The notes beneath the pieces were generated by a model. That model made no database searches. It saw only the letters and a list, made by a program, of their open reading frames with translations, and was not told the origin of the DNA. Position numbers and translations under genes: made by a program. Positions 18,757 through 29,200 of a DNA stretch of 64,000 nt are shown here, piece after piece. Numbering within the stretch: the stretch's first letter is position 1; each line of letters opens with the position of its first letter. Source of the DNA: Petunia secreta (taxonomy: Eukaryota; Streptophyta; Magnoliopsida; Solanales; Solanaceae); contig JARKIP010000035.1 of the NCBI GenBank assembly GCA_029990175.1, positions 36,780,001 through 36,844,000 on the forward strand. Direction: 5' to 3'.

Positions 18757-19461
18757 TCGGGTTTTACTTATCCCTCCACTAGTGACAACACCACTAGAAT
18801 AACCTCCACTTCCCGTCACTCTTCCAACATTAGAAGTGTTGTTGAAAGTCGGGGAAGATATACCACTATGGAAACCATAATTGCCTCTCGCCTTGGCTCC
18901 ACAGCCCATAGCACCACTCCTACCACCACTACTAAGGCAACGCACCCCCGTAACGGTAAGAGCAAGACCATTTCTCCTTCCACCATTCACATGGGAACTA
19001 GAAGATGCAAACCTCCCATTTCCCATGGAACAACCACCACCACCTTCCATACTAATGGAAGGTCCTCTACTACTCTCTTGCTCACCACAAGCAACATCAA
19101 GAGAAGATGCAATTGAACAATTCTCATAATCAACCTCATCACCAATTCTCTCTACGTCACTATCATCATGTTCAAATTCATCACAAGAAGAGTAAGTAGG
19201 ATCATCATACCTTGAAGCGTCACAATCCTCATATTCTTGACTTGGAGCATAAGATTCTTCACATTCATCTTCGCATGCCACATAGTCTTCTTCATCTGCA
19301 TAATCAACATAGTGACCCGCTTCATCATCATAGGAGCCTTGGTTCCCCGAATCGTCATAGCAATACCCATCATCATCATCATCATAAGAACCATAGTCTC
19401 CATCATCTCCGCATGAGTCATATCCTCCACAATCGTCATCCGAAGCTATAGTTGTAACCAA
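18757..19461 (-). pseudogene. J D/Y-rich ORF, truncated and start-less
   Basis: Open minus frame of ~235 codons matching the N-terminal third of K: GDYGSYDDD repeats, YAPSQEYED, SSCDEFEHDD, GPSISMEGGGGCSMG. The start ATG of K/B/Q is ATA here (about 19450), and the frame runs into X1 at the other end. I regard it as a remnant. Confidence 0.7.
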
Positions 19462-20486
19462 AGAGTTAAGGACCTCACAAGTTCACTCCCTCACGTGTAT
19501 CACTCAAGAGATGTCACTCAATTTTCTTTCCACTCGTGTATACACTCAAGGTCGTTGGCTTTTATGACCTCACTCTATTGTTCTCACCACTCAAGCCTTT
19601 TTCCACTCAAGACCTTCTTGTCTCTTAGTAATCACAATGGCAAGATCAATCAACTAATGTACCCAAGTAACGGTTCAGAATGGAGTTAATGCGACTCGAT
19701 GAACGGAAGCTAGTTTAGTGCGCACTTGAAGCAAGCAAACTCTACGACTTTAAGTAAAGACTTCAAGACACACAACACCCTAAGGAATCAAAGATTAGTG
19801 TTAATAAAGTAGGACTAATACCTTAGAAACACTAACCAAGAGGTACGGAAGCAAACGGAACACAAAAAGACACGAAACGAAGCCAAACGGAGGCCTCCCA
19901 AGAGTGGGCGGTCCGCCTACTTAGGGTGGGCGCCCCGCCTACTCAAAATACAGAGAGTAACCAAAAAATAGGCGGACCACCTACTATTTTGGGCGCCCTG
20001 CCTACTGGTGCTTTCAGCACAGTCCGAAAACGGGTTTTTGGCCCTTTTGCACCCAAATTTCGATGTTTCAAGGTGTTTTTTTCCAATCCGAAGGTACCCA
20101 ATGGTGTTTTCAACTACTCCAATCAATCCCCAATGATTTATAACAACACCCAATCCATAACGAATCCAAATCAAGGAATTTCAATCAAATTCAAGGGTTT
20201 TTCAATTTTGGGGGTTTTTTTTTTCATTTTTTTTCAACTTTTGATTCTCAACACCAAATCATATAACAAGGGTACCAAATCAACGGGTAATCATCATAGA
20301 TCAATCCCCGATATCAAACACCAAAGGAATCATCAAATCCAATCTACAATAAGAATTTTTTTGTAATTTTCACTTTTTTTCAATTTTTTTGTTTTTCTTC
20401 TTTTCTTCAAGAACAAGAACAATAACAATAAAGTAAAGATAGGATGAACAAGGAACGTGGATTCGTAAGAACGAAACCCGAGCCTT
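19462..20486 (-). other. J 5' leader
   Basis: Shared leader module at about 19676-19800 (minus). Quasi-palindromes GGGCGGTCCGCCT, GGGCGCCCCGCCT and related at about 19908-20005, with ACAGAGAGT between them. The rest is A/T-rich, no gene seen. Confidence 0.55.
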
Positions 20487-20498
20487 GCTCTGATACCA
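20487..20498 (-). other. J primer-binding site (initiator tRNA-Met)
   Basis: Minus-strand TGGTATCAGAGC, two bases from the LTR. Confidence 0.85.
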
Positions 20499-20500
20499 AA

Positions 20501-21269
20501 TGATAAGGATCAAATATGCGGAAGCAAATAACAAGGATGCGGAAGCAACAATCACAAGATAACAAGAAAGTAAGGGATTGGGGAGAATAGAAATAGAAGA
20601 AAGAATTGAATCAAGCTAAACAATTAGATTAATTCAAAGGGAGAAGAGACTAGAACCATTAAACGGGATTCACACTAGCGGTGATCCTCCATGGATTCAA
20701 CGTAAGAGATACACGAAGTCAACGCTTCAACAAGAAAGGCCTAGCCTATTCTATCTTCTCAATTCTATCTTCAAAACTAGCTTCCGAAATAAATGACTAA
20801 GTGTGGTATTTATAGGTTCACCACACTTCTAAATGAAATGTCTAAAAGCCCTCAAATGTAATAAAAACAATACAAGCCTCGTAGGGCCAAAATAGGAATT
20901 ACGCATGGCATTCCCGTGCAAAACAACGCAACTAGGCGCCCCGCCTAGTGTAGGTAGGCGCCCTGCCTAGTCTCATCAGGCGTCCCAAGCAGGCCCTCCG
21001 CCTACTGCAGAGGCGGACTGAGATCCAGAGGTCAGACACAAAGTGGGCGGTCCGCCTAGTCAAAGGGGCGGTCCGCCTGCTTCCTTGAAGGCTTGAAATG
21101 TCTCGAAATGTGTCTCCCGAGCCTCTCTTTTGGGGCCTAGGTGGTCCTCCTCCCGTGGCGCTCCTTTGCATGATCTTTAAGTCGCTTTCGGGGGCCTTGG
21201 CGGTACTCTTTGTGCTCTCAAGCTTAGCTCTTGATGGTTGGCGATTTGGCTCCAATTTGGGTCTTATAA
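20501..21269 (-). repeat. J 5' LTR (~769 bp)
   Basis: Begins TGATAAGGATC on plus. Minus TATAAATA at 20807-20814. GC-box array about 20933-21080 with GAGATCCAGAGG in the middle. Its outer end is degenerate and abuts D's LTR remnant in inverted orientation. Confidence 0.7.
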
Positions 21270-21418
21270 CTTCCTCTCTCGGATATTCAATTCATGGTTT
21301 GAATCGTTTATCCATTCTTTTCTTCTATTTCTATTCTCCCCAATCTTACTTTCTTGTTATCTTGTGATTGTTGCTTCCGCATCCTTGTTATTTGCTTCCG
21401 CCTATTTGGGTCTCATCA
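21270..21418 (+). repeat. D 5' LTR, 3' end only (149 bp)
   Basis: Homologous (inverted) to the first ~150 bp of H's LTRs as read on plus (42003 on), including TTCCTCTCTCGGATATTC and GCTTCCGCCTATTTGGGTC, ending CATCA. The upstream part was displaced, probably by insertion of J into it. Confidence 0.7.
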
Positions 21419-21421
21419 GTT

Positions 21422-21433
21422 TGGTATCAGAGC
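21422..21433 (+). other. D primer-binding site (initiator tRNA-Met)
   Basis: TGGTATCAGAGC three bases after the LTR end. Confidence 0.85.
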
Positions 21434-22633
21434 AAGGCTCGGGTTTTGTTTCTACAAACCCCCGACCCTTGGTTCTTCGTGCCTAGTATCTTCTTTTAGT
21501 TTTCTTGTTGTTGAAGTTATTAGAAAGGAGAAAAGTACAAAAAAATTGAAAAATTGAAAAACACAAAAATTTGGTGTAACTTGTGATTTGGATGATTGGT
21601 GATATGGGTGTTATAGATTCTTGATCGTGGATGAATTCCCGTTACTTGGATGCCAAAATTGTTTGGATTGGTGGAGTTTGAAAATTTGAAACCCCAAAAC
21701 CCCTTAAACCCTTGATGAACTTGTTCTTGATGAATTTTGGCTTGATTCTTGGGTTGGATTGATGCTTGATTGAAATTTGTTATTGGGGATTGAACTTCAT
21801 TGAAAAACAAACAATTTGATACCAATTTTGTGGGATTTGAGTATGTATAACACCAAGTTTGATGAATCACAATCCATTTGGAAGACCCTTTGAAAAACCC
21901 TTTGTTCTTAAAGTTCTTGATATTAAACCTTGATTTGATTGATTGTTTGGTTGATAATTTGATTGGGTTTTGTTAAGGAAGATCAAAAACAACTTTGGGT
22001 ATCATTGGATTGTGAAAACAAGTTGAAAACATCGGATTTGGAGCTTGAAAATCGACTTGAAACGAGTTTGGAACGAGTTGGGAAAGGCTTCAGGCCAGGC
22101 GCCCCGCCTAAGCCAGGCGCCCCGCCTGACTTGGCTACTGCCTAAGTCTCAGGCGCCCCGCCTGGAACACTGCACAATCTAGGCGCCCCACCTGAGTTTC
22201 AGGCGCCCCTCCTGGGTGCTGAACGTATTGTTTCGGGTAGATTTTCGTAGGTATTTCCCTTTGTTTGATAACATAACATCTAGTTAGTACTAATTTGAGT
22301 AACCGTTCTACTTGAATAGTGCTAACCTTTTAATTGCTATTAGGATCATCGTGCCTAGGAAGGAGACTAGAATTCAAAGAAGATCCGTAGTATCTTTTGA
22401 TTCAAGTCGTTACTTCAAAAGTGCTTAACGTACATCGAGTCACCTAAATTCCATTCCGGACCTTTACTTGGATCTACTAGTTGATTGATCTTACCATTGT
22501 GGTTCCTAAAAGAGATAGAGACATCTTTGGGTGGGGTTTGGGAGTTTGCACCCTAAAAAGAGTGTGAGAGCCACCACCAAAGGTAAGGGAGAGCAAGTGA
22601 GGTTGTTTATACTAACCTTTGCACTTTCTTAAC
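21434..22633 (+). other. D 5' leader
   Basis: AGGCGCCCCGCCT-type units at about 22095-22215. Shared leader module about 22340-22460. Intron-like order before the ORF: GTAAGGG (22583), ACTAACC (about 22611-22617), TTATGCAG ending 22646. 21480-22080 is A/T-rich without a gene. Confidence 0.6.
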
Positions 22634-23497
22634 ATGTCTTATGCAGGTACAAGGAGCCATAAGGGAGGTTTGGAGGGAAGTAGGAGTGGTGAGAAAGGTG
22701 TAAGTGAGAGGGAGTTAGTTGAAGCCTACCTTCCGAGCCTCTTGGCTCAAATAGAGGCAATGGACACTAGGGTCCAACACTTGGAGGATGAGATGAAGGA
22801 GAATGAGGCCGAGGGAAGAGATGGTATGAGTCGCACTATAGGATATGGTATTGCTAGTAGTGGTGAAATGAGGAAGTACCCAACTAGTGTTGGTACTATT
22901 GATGGGTTGTGTAAAGGGCATTACCTAGATGAATTCATGAGAGAAAGAATGTGGTGTCAATTCGTAGTGAGCCTTAATGGGAATCATGGGTATGTGCTTC
23001 AAGTGGATAATGGTGAAGCAAGTTGGATTAGCCATCTTGTAGTGAGAAGGTTGGGAATACCTTGTGTTGATGGAATGGCGAGGGTAGTTATTTCACAAAG
23101 GAACTTTGAAGAAGAAGTGGAGTGCAAAGTAGGCCCTTTAGTGGGATGTGATGTTATGTTGGGAAAGCCTTGGCTTTCCAATAGATACTTCAAGATCGCA
23201 CAAGAAGTTGTGGATGGCTACCGTGTTCAAGCACAAGGGAAGTTTCAAATCCTTTTTCTTAGGAAAGAAGGAATACAACCAAGCACACCCATGAACATGA
23301 GAAGTGGTGGGACACCAATGAGGAGAAGCTCTATGCTCCAAAGAGCGCAATCAAGAAGCCCTATAAACATGAGGAGTAGTGGGACGCCATTGAAGAGAAG
23401 TCCTACACTCACAATCAATGGTGGGACTAGTGCAAAAAGAGAGTTGACATATGTCAACAAGGTGAGCCCCGAACCACAAGACCCAAAGCAAAGTGGT
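22634..23497 (+). CDS. D ORF part 1: coiled-coil and protease-like domain with DNG
   Basis: Start ATG 22634, matching H's ORF. 288 codons before C. A charged helix (residues ~24-60, QIEAMDTRVQHLEDEM) is followed by a retropepsin-like fold: LQVDNGEAS (H has DSG), LVVRRLGIP, GCDVMLGKPW. The Ser to Asn change in the triad probably inactivates a protease if it ever was active. Capsid and zinc knuckle are absent. At the place where other families have GTACAATGGC, D has GTACAAGGAGC, so the start lies upstream of the acceptor-like AG. Confidence 0.75.
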
Positions 23498-24251
23498 TAA
23501 TGCAGCCCGATCACGTGCTGATCAAGTGATCGATCCACCGAGGAGACCGATGACAAGAAGCCAAGCCAAGCTGCTGCACGATGTGCATGTTCACTTAGCC
23601 TGGCCGAAGGAAAACAATTGCTCCGAAGCTGAGTGGCCGAGCTCAAGAATCGAAGGCATTATCTTCTGATTTGAGCCCGAAGGCAAAGTGACCGAGGACA
23701 ATGAGCTCGAAGACAATTGAGCGTCCGAAGGCAACAAGTGTGTGTTCGAGCAGACAATCGAGAACCGAAGCCAAGGCTTACCGAAGTCAAAGTCTGTCGA
23801 ACACATTTTAACTCAGCCCTGCGTGGCTTATTTCTATTGGTCAACTGTGACCTATTTACTAGTTTACCCTTAGTATTTCCTATATAAACACTGTTTCCTT
23901 TCATTGTAAGTAGCTAGTTTTTGAACATTGATGAATTGAATGAAAGTGCCGAGCACATTTCTTCTTGTCTCCGTCGTGAGCAAAACCCCGGTGAGGGCTT
24001 TTAAGGACTTGTGGCTTTCGGTTAGTCCGATTGAACATTCCTCTTGATCATTCAGTTTGCAAGAGGCAATGTTCTCTTGAGGATTGTTGCATAGTATAGG
24101 TGATCCTTGTATCCCTTTCGATTGAGCTTTGAGACAGGTTCCTCACTGTTCTTTCGAAAGAAGCAAGTTTTGTCTTGCTTCTATCTTTATCTTTCTTGTT
24201 TGTTCTTCCGCGTTTGTGCTTAGCAACCCCTTCGGGAATTGCATTGCACCA
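23498..24251 (+). repeat. C 5' LTR (754 bp)
   Basis: Starts TAATGCAGCCC (3' copy TGATGCAGCCC), ends TTGCACCA. TATATAAA at 23881-23888. Many CCGAAG/CGAAGG repeats in U3; no GC-box or GCGATCGC array. Confidence 0.92.
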
Positions 24252-24254
24252 TCT

Positions 24255-24266
24255 TGGTATCAGAGC
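24255..24266 (+). other. C primer-binding site (initiator tRNA-Met)
   Basis: TGGTATCAGAGC four bases after the LTR. Confidence 0.9.
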
Positions 24267-25479
24267 ACGGTTTGGGCTTGTTTCTACAACCCCAAATCCT
24301 GTTCACGTTATCTTTATTTTCGTGCGTTTGTGTCTTTGTTTTCCTTTTTCGTGTTCCTGAATTTGGTAACTGTTGGTGTTGTTATTTTACAAAAAAAAAA
24401 AAAAAAAAAAAAAAAGTGTTAAAAAGAAAATTCAAAAATTGTGTTTGATTGTTGGTTGTTTGGGAAAACAACCATAGATTCTTGTTCACCATCGAGTTCC
24501 GAATCCAACAAGTACCCGACGTACCAATTTCGTGACTAGGGTTTCTTGGTGAATTTTTGGACTGTTTTGAGCTTTAATGGTGACTGAAAACTCGAACCCC
24601 ACTGTGTTTGGAAGAAACCGGTGAAGATTGGTGGTTTTTGAGTGATTTGGGTTTGTTTGTTGCTTAAGAATCGAAGTTCTGAGTTTAAATCGATGTCCGT
24701 ACGCCGGAAAATTATTACAAAATTGTAACAGTGTACGACACAAACGAGCTGATTTTTAGTTCGAAGAACTTCGTTTGATTTCCTCCGTTGTTGTTTGGAA
24801 CCGGAGTCGAAAGCGCAACTCAGATCTGTTGAATTTCGTGGTCAGTGAACCGAAGTTGTTGTGTCCGTACGCCGGAGCAAGGTCACTGTTCCATTGAAGA
24901 AGAAAGGGGTTAAAATTTTAACATCAAAACCCCAGGTGAAAATTGTCGGCTGAAAAAGAAAGTGGATAAGGTAAAACCCTATCCGTACCAAGGAGGGACC
25001 ACTCTTGTACGGACAGGAGTGGGTGTGATCGAAAAAGATTCCAAAAGGAAATCAAAGGGTAGATTCTCCTAGGTTCTCACTTTCTTTCGTGTCAAAATTC
25101 TAGTTGGTGGATCTTTTGAGTAATTGTCCTACTCAAGGTCGTACTAACTCTTTTAAGCTGATAGGAATTCGTGCGAAGGGGTGACCGAAGTCCAAACTTT
25201 CATAGAAATTCTTTTGACTCCCCGAGCTCAGTTGAAAAGCGTCCGTTCCATCGAGTCGAACATCACTTCACTCTTCCCGAAGAGGCAGTGACTATTGTCG
25301 AACTTGAAGGATCTTAGAGGACCGATCAATTGGACGAGCCACTGTTAACAAGTCCTTGAGTGATCAAAAACCGAACCCATAAATTGAGTGGACCCGAGTG
25401 CCACCCATCAAAGGTGAGGGAGTGTGTGAGGTGATTTCTAACCCTAACTTTTGTTTGATCTTTGACTTGTGCAGGTACA
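24267..25479 (+). other. C 5' leader
   Basis: A25 run at 24391-24415. Two copies of TCCGTACGCCGGA at 24696-24708 and 24864-24876, plus an inverted pair (TCCGTACCA near 24982, TTGTACGGACAGG near 25005). A diverged copy of the shared module at about 25160-25270. Before the ATG: GTGAGGG (25414), TCTAACCCTAAC (about 25437-25448), TTGTGCAG ending 25474. Confidence 0.6.
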
Positions 25480-26250
25480 ATGGCTGGAAACGATGGCAAA
25501 AGCATTGAGAAGCCTGAGTTGTCGTTAGCCGATCTCATGGCTGCGATACAAAGCATCAGTGCCGAATTAAGAGGAGTGACTGCTCGAGTAGCTAACCTCG
25601 AGCAGGGAAGTGCGTCCGTGGCCAAAAATGGGTCCGGCGCTGGAACGAGCGAATCCACTCCGATGAAACCTGAGCTGTATGCTGAGCTTCTTCGACAACA
25701 TCAGTTGACGAGTGAAGCAATTCGGAGAGAGCTTAACTTGGGCATTCCCCAAGCACAACAAGACTTGGGCAATCCCCAAGCTGGGAATCAAAACTTGGGC
25801 ATTCCCCGAGGAGAGAGGTTACCATTTCCAAGGGCCCGAAGAGACCTTGGTGCTGTAACCGAAGAGGTTGATGAAGAGGAATTTCCCGAGGACGAATATG
25901 AGCGTGAGCCGCCATTCGCTCAACGAAGGCAAGCTCACCGAGGTCGTAGAAATTTCCGAGGTCGACGCCGAGGCGCAAATGTTGAAAGAAATATTTAGCG
26001 TGAGGCTAATGATCGAGAAGATGAGTTTCCCGAACAGGCTAGAGCTGTTCGAGACTCAAACTTGAACAGTGTCAAGATCACTATTCCACCCTTTAAAGGA
26101 ACTAGTGATCCCGATGAGTATCTTGAATGGAAGCTTAAAATGGAGCGCATCTTTGAAACCAATGAGATGACCGATGAGAGAAAAGCTGCCCATGCCATTG
26201 CTTCGTTCGAAGCATATGCATCAACATGGTGGGAATCTGACGAGACATAG
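25480..26250 (+). pseudogene. C gag 5' part with in-frame stop and frameshift
   Basis: Starts ATGGCTGGAAACGATGG after CAGGTACA. Gag N-terminus with GNP/GIP repeats and an Arg-rich patch. A TAG at 25996-25998 interrupts it. The same frame resumes with the capsid domain (LNSVKITIPPF, LEWKLKMERIFE, YASTWWES) and is lost near 26237 through a small indel, after which the frame continues +1. Comparison with F and M places the break between the STWWE motif and the RRRN-type basic motif. These lesions would block full gag synthesis. Confidence 0.85.
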
Positions 26251-29200
26251 ACGAAGGAATGACTATCCAGTAGTCACTACCTGGCCACAGTTGATGAGAG
26301 CGATGGATGGTAAGTACTTGAGTGCCAAGTACAGGCAGACTCAAATGCAAAAGCTTTATGAGTTAAAGCAAGGGTCCAAGTCTGTCCAAGAGTACCACGA
26401 TGAGTTTGAAAAGGTTCGATTGAATCTTGATCTGGTCGAAGACGAAGAGCAAACCATTATCAGATTCAAAAATGGCTTGGCTAGGGATGTGTCATCTCAA
26501 TTGAGGCTCCACGTGTATCACACGTTGGAAGATTTGTTTGATGCTGCCACCGAAGCTGAAAAATTGGTGAAGGACGATAAGGCAAACCGGTATCGAGGAG
26601 TCACTACTTCTACTCCTTTGAACCGAAGTAAAGAATGGAAGAGTCCAAACCAAGCAAGTGCTAACACTGTTCGAGATTCGAAGAGACCCTTCGAAAGAGG
26701 TGTGACCGTTAACCAACCAAGAGAAGTGGGAGGTAAAGTGCAACTAAACTCTCCTAGTGCTTCAAATATTCAGTGCCACAAATGCAAAGGTTATGGTCAC
26801 ATGGCAAAAGAGTGTCCAACTCGCAAAGTTATGCTTCTGCTCGAAGATGGAACCGTCCATGAGCAAGCGAGTGACACCGAGGAGGAAATTATCGAGGAGA
26901 CTGATCGAGCTGAAGTTGATGATGATCATGAGGCTGCCGAAGCTGATCATCTGGAAATGTTTCTTGTGGTTCGAAGGAATTTGAGCTGCATGACTCTTGA
27001 AGAAGAGGACAACCAAAGAGAAAACCTCTTTCATGCCCGATGTCGAGTGAGGGGAAAGGTGTGTTCGATGATCGTTGATTCCGGTAGTTGTGCCAATGTA
27101 GTGAGCCAAACTTTGGTTTCACAAATGGGATTACCTACGATGAAGCATCCCCACCCTTACAAGTTACAATGGCTGAATGAGTGTGGAGAATTGAGAGTTG
27201 TCAAACAAGTGTGGATCAAGTTCAAAATCGGAGAGTATCAAGATGAAATGATATTCGATGTGGTTCCGATGCAAGCTTGTCATTTGCTATTGGGTCGACC
27301 GTGGCAGTATGACCGAACAGCTGTTCACAATGGCAGATCCAACACTTACACTGTGAAGCTTGATGGGAAGAGTTTCGTACTCAAACCCTTGTCCCCAAAA
27401 CAAGTCACCGAGGACTATAAACGGATGAAAGAATTGAAAGAAGCGGCCAAAGCTAAGCTTCCGATGGGAGCAAAATTGGGGCCCGAAGAGACAAACTCAC
27501 CGACCGAAGTGAAAGGAATTTGTGCAATCATGCAACCCGGTGAGATCTTACGAGGCAACGACCACGCTCAGATGATGATTTGCCTCGTGCACAAGGGTAT
27601 CTTTCTAAACTCTAATGATGATTTTTCTAATGATAACCCTTTGCCTTTGTTTGTTCGTAAAGTTTTGCAGGACTTCGAGGACATGTTTCCCGAGGAAATG
27701 CCAGGTGGATTACCTCCGTTAAGGGGAATCGAGCACCAAATTGACTTCGTACCAGGGTCTCAAATCCCTAACAAACCTGCATACCGGTGTAATCCTGAAG
27801 ACACCAAAGAGCTCCAACGGCAGGTTGATGAATTGCTGAACAAGGGCCTCGTTCGAGAGAGCTTGAGTCCTTGCGCCGTTCCTGTTATCCTTGTCCCGAA
27901 GAAGGATGGAACATGGCGAATGTGTGTTGACTGTCGAGCAGTCAACAAAATAACGGTAAAGTATCGTCATCCTATTCCTCGATTAGATGACATGCTAGAT
28001 GAGTTAAGTGGTTCTTCATGTTTTTTGAAGATAGACCTCAGGTCTGGTTACCATCAGATCCGAATGAAACCCGGGGACGAGTGGAAAACCGCATTCAAGA
28101 CCAAATTCGGTCTCTATGAATGGTTGGTGATGCCTTTTGGCTTATCCAATGCACCGAGCACATTCATGCGATTGATGAACCATGTGCTCAAACCGTTCAT
28201 AAACAAGTTCGTTGTCGTTTATTTCGATGACATACTTGTTTATAGCAGAACCGTGGATGAACATGTCGACCACCTAAGGCAAGTACTTGAAAAGCTTCGA
28301 GAAGAGAAGTTGTATGCCAACTTCAAGAAATGCGCCTTTGGTGTCGATCGTGTAGTCTTTCTTGGATTTGTTGTCAGTGCTAATGGTGTCGAAGTCGACG
28401 AATCAAAAGTCGAAGCCATCAAAGATTGGCCAACTCCAACCTCGGTATCACAAGTTCGTAGCTTCCATGGCTTAGCTAGCTTTTACCGAAGGTTTGTTCG
28501 TGACATTAGCACCGTGGCAGCTCCTTTAACCGAGCTGGTCAAGAAAGACAATCCATTTGTGTGGGGAGAGTCCCAAGAGAGGGCTTTCCAAGAGTTGAAG
28601 CGGAGGCTTTGTTCTGCCCCGTTGTTGCAACTCCCTGACTTCGGCAAAGCATTCGAAGTCGAGTGTGATGCGTCTGGAGTTGGGATCGGAGGAGTGCTGA
28701 TGCAAGAATCGAAGCCAATCGCTTACTTCAGCGAGAAGCTTAAGGGTGCAGCCTTGAATTACTCAACGTATGACAAGGAATTGTATGCCCTCGTTCGAGC
28801 ACTCGCCCATTGGCAGCATTATTTGTGGCCTCGAGAATTTGTGATCAAAAGTGATCATGAGTACTTGAAGCATCTCCGAGGTCAGGAGAAATTGAATCGA
28901 AGACATGCCAAGTGGGTTGAATTTATTGAAAGCTTTCCCTATGTAATTCATTACAAGAAGGGAAAAGATAATGTTGTGGCCGATGCGCTATCAAGGAAAT
29001 TTGCCTTAGCGACCACTCTCGCCTCTAGGCTCATGGGATTCAAAAGCATCAAGTCGATGTACGAGGACGATCCCAAGCTGAAATGTGTTCGAGACGCAAT
29101 CTTGAGTGGCCGAAAGGTTGAGAAATATCAGTGGCATGATGGCTACCTCTTCAAAAATGGGAGGGTTTGTGTGCCAGTGTCATCGTGGAGAGAGCTCTTA

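Larger units (their letters stand above)
18757..21269 (-). mobile_element. J: 5' half of a D/Y-type non-autonomous element
   Basis: Minus element with 5' LTR (20501-21269), primer site, leader and the N-terminal part of a D/Y-rich ORF. It stops abruptly at 18756/18757 where X1 begins, so the protease-like and acidic parts and its 3' LTR are missing or displaced. The right end reads CTTATAACTTCC rather than CTTATCA, so the outer boundary is a few bases uncertain. Confidence 0.65.
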
